A program made the position numbers and the translations under genes. The notes below the pieces were generated by a model. The model was not told where the DNA came from, made no database searches, and saw only the letters and a list, made by a program, of their open reading frames with translations. From Pardosa pseudoannulata (lineage: Eukaryota > Arthropoda > Arachnida > Araneae > Lycosidae), in contig CM063502.1 in NCBI GenBank assembly GCA_032207245.1, positions 50,598,617-50,662,616 on the forward strand: a stretch of 64,000 nt of DNA, written 5' to 3'. Positions 1 through 10,400 of the stretch are shown one piece after another (positions within the stretch are counted from its first letter, which is position 1; every line of letters begins with the position of its first letter).

Positions 1-1
1 T

Positions 2-2231
2 ATTGCCAAGGCCAAGATTCTTATGCAAAAACTGTGGATACTTAAAATTGATTGGGATGATGAACTACCTGATCCAGTCTCTCAGGAATGGATGAAATTT
101 GGTTCTTCTCTCAACTCCATGTTAAATATCAAAATTGATCGTTACGTCTTAAATGATGACTGTCAAAAGACTGTGCTTCATTGTTTCTCTGATGCATCTG
201 AAGCAGCCTTTGGTGCAGTTGTGTACTTGCAATGCATAGCATCAGACGGAACTGCATCATCCAAGCTTGTGTCCAGCAAGTCACGTGTGGCACCTTTGAA
301 AACTCAATCAATACCTAGGCTTGAGTTGTGTGCATGTCTTCTGGTTTCACAGCTCATGCGAAGGGTCCAGAAATCGTTTTCTCTTGTTTTAGATGGCATA
401 GTATTGTATTCAGATTCCACCATCTCCTTGGCCTGGATTCGCACCCCTCCACATCGCTTGAAAACCTTTGTTGCCAATTGGGTAGCAAAAATACAAGAAC
501 TAACTGAGGACTGCACTTGGAGACATGTGTCATCTACATTGAATCCAGCTGACCTCATCTCGAGAGGAGCATACCCGCAAGAACTTGCATCTTTGAACTT
601 GTGGTGGAATGGCCCACAATTTCTCCAAGAGCCAACGACAAATGTTTTTGGTGATGCACATCTAGAAGCCTCATCAGACTTGCAGTATCTTGGTGAACTG
701 AAACCCGCTGCCAACCTGAACTTAGTCGCAATCCAGAGTGACTTTATTGACAACCTGCTAAACATTACCAATAATTATACAAAATTAATTAATATTTTTA
801 GTTTTGTTTTCAGGTTTATTAATGGCTGCAGAAAGAAGAATCGAGAAAAGGGTCCCCTGACTGTTGAGGAGGTCAGACGAAATGAATTAAAGTTAATTTC
901 TATTGTACAGAAGGACAGTCTTTCCGAAGACTTTAGTAATTTAAGTAAAGGAAATGAGATAACAAAAAATAGTGAATTGAAATTTTTGTGCCCTTTCATA
1001 GATGAGTGTGAAGTAATTCGGGTAGGTGGCAGGTTGCGCAAAGCAAATTTGTCATATGGTACAAAACATCCTATCGTGTTACCCAAGGGTCACAGATTAA
1101 CATATTTGATTATGTTAGATCATCACATTCGCTATTGTCATGTAGGACCGCAGTCTCTTTTGCATTGCATCAGGCAAGGTTTTTGGCCCATTGGAGGATG
1201 CAATCTTGCCAGAAAAATAACTCATGAATGTGTTATTTGTGTGAAAAACAAGCCACTCTTCTTAGAACAAACTATGGGAGATTTGCCTGAGCACAGGATG
1301 AACCCATCGTTCCCATTTATCCATACCGGTGTTGACTTCTGTGGACCTTTTTTTCATAAAATACAAAACCCAAAGAAAAGGTCAACTGCATAAAATTTAT
1401 GTAGCGATTTTCGTTTGTTTCGCAACGCGGGCTGTGCACTTAGAAATTGTGACTGACTTGTCATCGGATTCTTTCATAGCGACATTAAAAAGATTCATGT
1501 CAAGGCACGGAAAATGTGCTACCTTGTATACAGATAATGCTCGTAATTTTATAGGCGCGAACAATGAGCTTAATCGATTGCACAACATGGTAAAATATCC
1601 CGATGACTCTCTTGCAAGGTACTTAGTTACAGAAAGAATTAATTGGAAATTTATCCCTCCCAGAGCTCCACATTTTGGTGGACTTTGGTAAGCGGGGGTA
1701 AAATCATTCAAATTTCACCTTAAAAAAGTTGTCGGTAACTTAAAATTTGCCTATGAAGAATTTCTTACTATCATCTCCCAAATCGAAGGTATTTTAAACT
1801 CTCGTCCCATCACACCCCTTTCTAATGATGCAAATGAACCCGATGCCCTTACCCCCGCGCATTTTCTAATCGGAAGACCAGTAACAGCAATAGTTGAACC
1901 AAATTTAACGGATTTATCCGATAATACCTTAAACCGCTGGCAGCGCACTACAAACATAACTCAATACTTATGGAAACGATGGCAACGTGACTATTTGAGC
2001 CATTTACAACAACGAACAAAGTGGTACTTTTCAAAGGATAACATTGAAAAAGATACCATAGTAATTGTTAAGGAGGACAATATGCCGTCTTGCTCATGGT
2101 TATTAGGAAAAATTGAAAAATTGATTTATGGGAAAGACAATAAAGTTAGAGTTTGCATGATAAAGACAAAGCAAGGCATTATAAAACGTCCTATTACTAA
2201 ATTGGCCATTTTACCTGTAAATATCTCATAA
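2..2231 (+). pseudogene. BEL/Pao pol: RNase H and integrase, frameshifted
   Basis: The frame is already open at base 2, so this is the interior of a larger polyprotein. Reading in order: the Pao peptidase_A17/RNase H region (SDASEAAFGAVVY near 190-230, YSDSTISLAWI near 407-440, NPADLISRG near 543-570), an H2C2 zinc-binding segment (HH...H...CVIC near 1120-1250), the integrase core with DFCGPF (1335-1350) and TDNARNFIG (1530-1556), and a C-terminal DUF5641-like domain to the stop at 2229-2231. Two lesions are visible. The frame shifts at a run of seven T (1348-1354), after which the first frame stops at 1391-1393. A TAA at 1689-1691 follows GGLW, where the third catalytic acid of the integrase is expected. 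The frame then stays open from 1692 to 2231. Confidence 0.9.
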
Positions 2232-2515
2232 TTATCAATTTTGTTCGTTTGAAATATTATAATTCGTTCCCTTGTTCATTTATGTTATATATTTGAATTG
2301 GTAAAATTACTTTGACTCTTGTGAAATATGTATACAATGTGTGTGTAATTGAAACAGGGCATGTCTTCAGAGTAGTTACTCTGTTTAGAATTCTTGTGTG
2401 TTATTCTGTAGTTTAGTACTATCAAGAGTATTTTATTGTTTGTTTAATTTTCATGTAAAAAAGTGTATTTGCATATGTATGTAGATTTAAAAAGTTAAAT
2501 CAACGGGGGCCGGAA

Positions 2516-2714
2516 TGTTTACGCCACTTACGTATTTGCGAGCGCAGCAATTGCGCATGCGCTGTTTTTCTTCTTTGTGTTTTTAAAATTGTTGTTTAGT
2601 AGTTCGTGTATGTTTTTCATGACGCGAGGTTGTTCTCGCCAGCGGTCGCCGACCCTTCTGTGTTAATAAAATATGATCAAAGGAAACATTGCTTCTATCT
2701 AGTCTACACGTACA
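2516..2714 (+). repeat. BEL/Pao 3' LTR
   Basis: The block begins TGTTTACGCC directly after a purine tract and ends near ACACGTACA, giving TG...CA termini and about 199 bp. It is clearly richer in GC than its surroundings and holds an AATAAA at 2665-2670, as expected for the R-region polyadenylation signal. The left edge is firm. The right edge is inferred from the CA terminus, since no second copy is present for comparison. Confidence 0.75.
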
Positions 2715-4010
2715 AAATTTAAAGATTTTGAAAAATAAGGAGACTAACTACGGCTACCTAATACTTCCACCTTAGATAAATAATTTATTTCTTTGTTTTG
2801 GCATCATCAAGTATGGAAAGGAGATTTCTAGCTCTAATCTATTGTTATCTTGTTTAGATTTTCATTCTCAAGATCATTCCTCCAGTATATCTCTATCCCT
2901 TCCTCTTTCCTGTAGATACTATGTTCTTTATAGCATCAGAGGTAAAACTAAAATACAATTTCTAAATATTTCCTTAGGTAAAGGCACTAATAATAAATCA
3001 GAAGTTTGCTTATTTATTAAATATTAAGAATGCAATATGCAATAATGTAAAAAAATTAACAATATAAGCAAAAACAAATGTAAAATTCCCTTTTAAGAAA
3101 TTTAAATCAATGTGCCTAATTTGAGCTTTCATAATAATATTGAGGATGTAAAAGGTAGGTTTTGTTTAGTTAATATTTTAAAATTTAATATATTGGGATA
3201 TTTCAACTACTGACTATTAAAGGGAATCTTAAATTATCATAAAATTAAGTTTAGAAACAAAAAAAAAAAAATCTGTCTTTAAACGTTTGAAAATAGATAT
3301 TCTTATTTATAGTTTTTTAAATTATCCACTAATTAGTTTTCCGTAAAGTAAACAAAAGTTAAGTAGTTTTATACAGAAATAGAAAGAGGAGCACTAAATT
3401 GCTCTATGTTAAACTGCAACTATGACATTTTTTGGTCATTATATAAAAATTTATGGGTATCAAAACCTCTGTTCCTGAAATCAGCGAAAGCTTAAAACAA
3501 ACATCAAAACTTACCCTTTTGGGTGAGGAGGAAATTTTATTAGCTGAATTATTGCTGGATACTGCAGACTCGAATTTATGGTGATATCTAAAGCTTTAGA
3601 AGAGTAGTGAAAAATTATCTTTTACGGCCACGTAATGCAATACATTATTTTAAAATTCAGTATTAACATTTTCTAAAAGGGAATAATTCTCATAGTTTAC
3701 TTCTACAGGGTACACTCAAAAATCCTTTGATATTTTTTTGCATAAAAATAGGTCACTAATTTATTGTCTATATTTTTCACATGCAATATTGAAAAGCCTT
3801 CTACCATTATGACTTGGGCAGTGCCATTTCTAAGAGGTTGAGTATCTGTGTGCAATTATATTTTTATTTTCTTTGTGCACTCTTGTACAATTTTTTGTTT
3901 ATGAAATAAAACTAAGGTAGAATGAAATAAGTTGATTTAGAACACCATGTTTTACTTTCTATGCTATATGAGAACTGAGACCTAGAATATCTGTTTAGTG
4001 CTGATTCCAA
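2715..4010. other. AT-rich non-coding stretch
   Basis: I see no coding exon, repeat unit or recognisable element here. It is AT-rich with short homopolymers only. If FNBP4 has an upstream first exon inside this window it could lie here or further left, but no credible start exon with a matching donor was found. Confidence 0.5.
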
Positions 4011-4014
4011 AAGG

Positions 4015-4110
4015 TAATGAACAACTGAACCATCAGTGGGATTCGAACCCATTAATCCAATTTCAAAAAGCAGTGTCCTACCCATTTGTCCATCTTTCAG
4101 TGAGCAGAAT
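4015..4110 (-). repeat. tRNA-derived SINE fragment
   Basis: On the minus strand there is a B-box-like GGGTTCGAATCCCAC (near 4036-4050) and, about 45 bases before it, an A-box-like TGGACAAATGGGTAGGAC. The spacing matches a tRNA promoter pair. The acceptor stem does not close next to the T-arm, so this is a tRNA-like SINE head or decayed tRNA copy and not a functional tRNA gene. Confidence 0.5.
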
Positions 4111-4689
4111 ATCTTAAACGAATATCATTGAAAGAAAACTACTAGGAAAGTACTTTTTAAAATGACAATAATATTTATTAATAAGCTAGTGCTGTAGGGC
4201 AGTGCAGTCACATTCTGATATTGTTCGGCTTTGTTGCAGAATAACTTGTCAAGAACAGCCTAGACTAGGAACAAGGGGACCGAAAATAGAAGAGTTGTCC
4301 ATAGTAGTTGTCCATAGTATGCATACACAATTGCAAACATACATATCTACAATAAAATTAAATTGCATGTATATGTATTTGCAGTTGTATGCAAATATTG
4401 CTTACTTTTAAGTACGATTCTTTTTTTTTTAAATTTAATTTAATTCTCTCCAGAGAGAGAAATTTAGCTCTGAAAGGAGTTTTTTTTGTTATTGTTGGAT
4501 TTTGTAGACTCTGAGGATGTTCTGTGAAAATCTGGATCTTTTAACAAGAGCAGAAACTAATTTTTATTTTAATCTTGCATGTTTAAAACATTTTAACGTG
4601 TGATACTCGGCAAAGCAATTTTTGTCAATGCAAAGAGCTACATAACCTTTTGTTTACAACAGATGAACGCTTCTGAAATTCATTTTTGT

Positions 4690-6253
4690 GAGTAACAACA
4701 CATTTTCTTTGTTTTTTTGTCCATTGGCCAGTAACCCTCTAAAGATGACTTATCAGAAGAATGAGAATTTTTTGAAATTTCATCTTCTTTTATAAGGCTC
4801 TTTATCAAAGACAAATAAAATTCTCTTTGGTTTTTACCAGATTTGGATAATAAATATCACTTTAGTACTGTAATAACAAAAAGATGAAAAAAAAGTTTTT
4901 TTGTCCACTTAACAGTTCTCCTTTTAAAAGAATAACTGTTTGACATGCGGTCACCTAAGTCAATATAGCCCATATTTTCATTATAATCAACAATTAATTG
5001 AGGCATACTGTCACGTTAGACAGTAACTTGTTCTGCTGGATGGTGCATATTACTCAACATATACACATCACGTTTATCTTTCCAGCGTAATGCAGTAAGA
5101 CCTTATGAATATTTTACTTTGATTTCACCTTCTTTTAAATTTTGTCTTCGAAATATCTTTAGGAAAAATTTTCTATTGCATCAAACAGTTCCACAGCAAG
5201 TAATCTACTTTCACCGCAAAAGATCGGTGAACAGGTTTGGAGAACAGAAATAATTGTCTTTAAAGAGTTTATGGCCCTTTCCCTTTACACATTCTGTCAT
5301 TAAATTGACAACATTGTACAAAGCAGGAATGTTATTATTTGAAAGTTTCTTGTCGTTACTTAAATATACTCTCATGTCTAATGTATATCTGGTTTTATTG
5401 GCAATTTTATACATTTTAGTGCCTTATTGTTTCCTTTTCTTTGGAATGTACTGCCAAAATTCTACTTGTCCTTTAAATTTTATCATGATTTCATCAAGAG
5501 CTAAAACCTTTGTGGGCTCATAAACATTTTTGAATATAGCATTCAGTTTTTTTAATAGATTCCTAGTTTTCCAAAGTCTGTCATAATCAAGGGACTTTTT
5601 CTTTGGCTTTAAGTTATTATTTTCAAAATACAGAATTAGGATAGAAAAAAAATTATTTATTTCATATATTTTAGGATAGAAAAAAAAAAAACATCTGTAG
5701 GCATAATTTTTCTAAATATTGGAGTTTTCAAAAGTTCATTTTGGTTTAATTTAATAGACTTTAATTCTATCTTTCTCAATATGATCCATCAGTAAAATTA
5801 TTCCAAGAAATTTCTTCAGTTCACTGAGAGCGAGTCTCATCCATTCGGGTGAATGTTTCCTTTTACCAGAATCATCTGGTCTTTTTTCAAACACTTGTTC
5901 AGTGTATCTGCTTGTTTCTGTACATATGAGTTCCAGGATTTCTATAGTAAATAAAATTTTAAAAAGTCATATGGCATTTGCCTGTCCAAGATTGCTTTTA
6001 TTCCAGTATTTCTGGTGAAAGGCATAATATTTATAAAATCAGATTCTTCAATATCTTTCCATTCAAAGATGTTTGCATTAGTTGCTGATTCATCATTTAC
6101 AATTTTAGCACTGCTTTCATCAAAAGATTCATCAGGTGCTACCAGGATATCATTTTTGCAATCGTATTCACTATTAGGGTAATTTTCTGCATCAAAATCT
6201 TTCATTAATTTTTTAATCTCACTTTGTGAAAGACCGTTAAATCTTGGAACCAT
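4690..6253 (-). pseudogene. piggyBac-family transposase remnant
   Basis: Minus-strand translation gives successive pieces of a piggyBac (DDE_Tnp_1_7) transposase. These are an acidic N-terminal part from MVPRFNGLSQSEIKK (start 6253), an ETSRYTEQVFEKR / LKKFLGIILLMD segment (about 5790-5930), LDEIMIKFKGQVEFWQYIP (about 5440-5515), GKGHKLFKDNYFCSPNL (about 5225-5290), LRWKDKRDVYMLS (about 5050-5090) and MGYIDLGDR (about 4945-4975). The three acidic positions expected of the family (LDE, KDN, IDLGD) can all be made out, but in different frames. In-frame stops occur near 5728 and 5427 and several shifts occur downstream. I found no TTAA-flanked termini for this copy. It lies antisense and directly upstream of the first recognised FNBP4 exon. 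Confidence 0.85.
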
Positions 6254-6511
6254 GATCAGGTTAAATAAAAAGATAAAGAATGAAGGAAAGAAACTTTGAC
6301 TCACTTCCAAATGGATTTGGTTCACAAGAAATAATGAATAGTTTTCAAACAACTGCTGGACATGGACAAATTAGCATCAGTAGTTTCACATGTCACCAAA
6401 CAAAATCACATTCTTCCTTCCCGGTACTGATGCACTCAGTAAAATTTCAACAATAGGGAATGATTGGCCAGATGACAAGTAAGTAATGATCCCGTCTCTG
6501 CAAAAGGGGGG

Positions 6512-6590
6512 AAATATCTACGGTACAACTGTTGAACCCTAGCCGAGTTTTGGGTGTCTAAATATTTACGGTAGAACTGTTGTACCTGCC
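6512..6590. repeat. imperfect direct repeat, two units
   Basis: AAATATCTACGGTACAACTG (from 6512) recurs as AAATATTTACGGTAGAACTG (from 6560), 48 bases later. The pair lies between the piggyBac remnant and the first FNBP4 exon. It may be a subterminal repeat of that element or a small local duplication. Confidence 0.5.
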
Positions 6591-6794
6591 ATAATTTATA
6601 AGTTAATCTGTTACTCTTATAATTCATCTACTTTTAATATTGTTTGTGGAATTGGTTGAATTTAAAATTAGTTTTTAATTTAGTATAATAAGCATAAAAT
6701 AGTATTGTGTCCAGTTATGATATAGATTCAGTCTAACATTTTAATTTCGAAATCAACAATGCTTCATTTTTATGGCAAATTTTGTTTATTTCAG

Positions 6795-7416
6795 GGCAAT
6801 AATTCCAATATCATATTTTGGAAACTCGTCTTCAGATGATTCTACTGATGATGAGATGGAAAATGGACTGGGTACTACTTCCAAGCATTTTCCTAAAGTG
6901 GATCTTCGATTGATTGGTGTTAGTAAGCAGAAAAGCTTCAAGAAAGAAGAAATTCATCATCTTAATGATAATAAAAAGGAGCCTTCTGCTGAAAAAAAGA
7001 TGGGCCCACATTTACCTCATGATAATCATTTCTCAAAGAAAGTATCATCAGCCTCAAGGACTTCTTTTTCCTCTAAAGAAGCTGAAGTTAGCTCAAAAAA
7101 TGAGGTTGATGAATACTTAGAAATTGGACCACAATTAGCCTCTAATTCAGGCCTAAATCTTTCAAAGAATTCTGAATGTAATACTGTATCAGATTCATCA
7201 TCGAAATGTAATAATGTGCCACACTCTGTGAAAAATGGACCTACTGTAGCATCTACTACTTATGAAGAACCATGGGAAGTTTCTCTCATGAACATAGAGA
7301 GGAAATTTAGAGGATTGGATCAGGATATTGGTGAAGAAAGTCCTGATTCAACTGTCAGAAAAGGGGACAATATGCCAGAAAATAGTGTGCCTTGTCAAAC
7401 TAGTAATGATACTTGT
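6795..7416 (+). CDS. FNBP4: FNBP4 exon A (first recognised)
   Basis: The acceptor is TTTATTTCAG (ending 6794) and the donor GTAAGT starts at 7417. The exon enters on the third base of a codon and leaves in phase 0. It encodes an acidic start (SYFGNSSSDDSTDDE) followed by a Ser/Lys-rich low-complexity region and a short ordered-looking segment around WEVSLMNIERKFRGLD. An ATG at 6772 reads through the acceptor in frame, but the pyrimidine tract argues that it is intronic. Confidence 0.8.
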
Positions 7417-10400
7417 GTAAGTAATAATCTTGTATATTCTTTAAGCTAATAGTTTTATGCCTACATTTCTGTTTCTTCACATATATGTATATATGTGTGT
7501 GGGCATGTGTGTATCACCAAATTATGTCTTAAAAATCATGCTGCAGTAAGTGATAAAAGGTGCAGATCTTTTTGATATGTTTTAATTTTAGAGCTAGATG
7601 ATAGCTAGATAGATATGTCCTTGTGTGTTAATGCTAGAATTCAGGGGTTTGAATCCCACTGTTGCCATTTAAACTTGCTTTTGAGTAGCAGGTCTTATCT
7701 AAATAGTCCTATATAGCTAAAATTTGATTATAACTTTTGTAACAAGTCAAATAATTTATTATTCTATATTCTTCAGTAGTCTTCATTCACGATAAATTTA
7801 TTAGTTGAATTATTTTGACCGTTATCTTTTTATATTGTAGATAGTAGATAAATTTTTAAAAATCAAATTTTCAGTTTTCATATTGGGTCATTTCATACAA
7901 TAAGATCCAAAATTAACTAAAATCTGTGGTCACATAGTATCAAATTTGTATGAAACTTTGTACATATGTTCAGTTTATGTATAAATAACAATATCTAAAA
8001 AAAGTTAATTCAAAATTAAATTTTTTGCTTGTTCCAAACATTTGAAAGTTTTGTGATGCAGAGCAAAACTATGGACAAGGGATTGTTGATTTTTTTATTT
8101 TTTGAGACCAAGTTTACCTCTTTATTAAATGTAGAGGGCAATCCTATAAAGAATATATAATATATCAAATTTTTGAGGATATGATATATGTTTTTCTCTT
8201 TTCAATTTTGTAATTCGACATTTTATAATTTTTCAAATTCCTTCCATATAAAATTACTTTTTCAGTAGGTACATTGACTTAATTCATGACAAATAGCTTT
8301 ATTTATTGTAAAGCTTCACTTTATCCCACAGTGCTTTATGTGATACCAAATAAATCTCCTACCAGGCTTACTTTTTTTTTTTTTTTTATAAAAGGCATCC
8401 TATGTTATTGAGAATGACTGATGATGTCTAAATTTGACTGAGTGGGGCATTCAAAGTTGTTTAAATTTCATATTTGTTTTGCTCTGCAGTTCATAAAAAC
8501 TAAGACATAGTTTCTCAATAGGTGCTGGTGTCTTCTAAGGAAGTAGTAATGGGTCCAAATGGGGGTTGTTAAGGCAGTGAAATGAGGCAGGCAGTCAAAG
8601 CGACCTAACTTTTTAGAAAATATCTACTGTTTTAATAAATAAACATTAATCAATTGAAATGAGCATTAAATCTGCATATACATAATTTAGCTTTGTATTG
8701 AGAAGTCTTCACAGAAATGTGAATAACACATTCATTTTTTAACTAAAATATAGAAACTTTTAATGTTGCATTTAAAGAACAAATGCATTGATATCAGAAA
8801 CTATGAAAGAAACAAACAAAACATGCAAGTTGATAAGGGCTCAAAATTATATTATAGAAGGAAATAATAGCTCTAGGAATGTGTTACATTAGAATCCCTC
8901 TCTCATATTTTTTATTGTTTTTCAAGGAAATGGAAATAGAAAACAATAATTTTAGGAAATGGCTGTAGACATTCAGTAAAATGTGTGACTGTAGTAAATA
9001 AATTAATGAACTTATTGTACCAATTAAGAATATTTAAAATTTAAAAATATAACTTATATTCAGAATTATACTTAACATTTTATCAATATTTTTTAATTTT
9101 AACCTCTTTATACAAAATCATCAGCAAGTACATTATTAATGTCACTTCACATGTATATAATAAATTTTAGCATAGTTTCTTGTGTTTCATAAAAATTTGG
9201 TACTAATTCAGGTTTGTTTTTATCCTCCCTTTCTCATGATCTTACTTCTGGTCTGTGCATAAGTTTTTCACTGTTGTTTACATGACCTTCAAATGTTCTT
9301 ATCAATGCACAAAAACCATATTTTACCATTTCTAAATTCCACAAAAACAATACTTCCAGAAAGGCAAATTTATAAGACTAAAATATTTTGACAATAGGTA
9401 GGAAAATTGAAGAATACAGCAATGCTGAATACAGGAAAAATTATTGACTTATTGTATTTTCATTTATAGTTATAAATTACGATTATGTAAATTAATGCTA
9501 GGTTACATCTACTAGATATATTGTGATAACATATACTATGTATGGTTAGATACTATTAATTAAGTGCTATAGATTGATTTTGGATCAATGTTCAAGGGTA
9601 TGGTCTCTGACATTAATGAGTTAAAAGTAGGCAAATTAAGTTTAAGTAAAATTTATAAACTGTATATAATAATACTTATAAACTTTTCATGAAAGTTTTC
9701 TTAGAAGAAATTTTTCACAGATAATAAAAAGGAAATTTTTTTAATATATCTTGATAATTTACTGAAATAAAGGGTTGCAAATAGCCTACTCAGTTCTAAA
9801 ATTTCATTTGTCTGAACATCAGTTAATATGTCCATTTTAATAATAAAATAAACAGTTTGGAAAATTTATATTTTGCATGTGTTCATAGGTATACCTAAAT
9901 GCTGTATTAATCTTGTTAGAGATAAAACTTTTTAAAACATAGATATCAAAATATTTTTATGACTCATATAATGTAATACTGCATAGCAAAAATATTAATG
10001 CAATTTTCTTAACTAAATTTTAAAATTTCTTTGCAAGACTGTTTGTCATTTGTGTTTTACCAGTTCTAAGCATTTTACATCTCCCTCATACACTGTAGTA
10101 CATACAGATGTATGTTCTTTTACACTATATGGGAAGTTTGTGGCTAAAGCTATAATCAAGAATTTTACTACCAGTGTGTGCATAATAACTGACAAGTCTT
10201 ATAAATGAACTTAAAACAGGGTTTGCTGATTTTAAATTTTTAAAATAAAGTTTTCTTTGTGTTCTCCAAGCACAATTAGTTAAAAATTCGAAAGTTTTTA
10301 TTTTTTGCATCTCACATCAATTCTTTCCTTCTTTAACTGGCCCATATTAGTTTTTGAGTTTGACACATCTGTCATAAAATCTTTACTGGAACTGAATTGT

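Larger units (their letters stand above)
1..2714 (+). mobile_element. BEL/Pao LTR retrotransposon, 3' half
   Basis: The window opens inside an LTR retrotransposon of the BEL/Pao class. In order it shows the end of reverse transcriptase, RNase H, the integrase zinc-binding region, the integrase core, a DUF5641-like tail, a non-coding spacer, a G-rich polypurine tract (2505-2513) and a 3' LTR. The 5' LTR, gag and protease lie left of the window, so I cannot test LTR divergence or find the target duplication. The reading frame is broken twice (see the pol entry), so this copy cannot move on its own. The class call rests on domain order and the characteristic RNase H and integrase motifs. Confidence 0.9.

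Noticed and set aside
304..771. 155-codon minus-strand frame
   Set aside because: Antisense shadow of the BEL RNase H region.
2842..3027. Plus-strand 61-codon frame
   Set aside because: Low-complexity AT-rich translation with no splice context or recognisable motif.
4015..4110. Possible functional tRNA gene
   Set aside because: A- and B-box-like motifs exist, but the acceptor stem does not pair next to the T-arm.
6772..6794. ATG at 6772 as the FNBP4 start codon
   Set aside because: It lies inside a pyrimidine-rich TTTATTTCAG acceptor, and family members have sequence further upstream.
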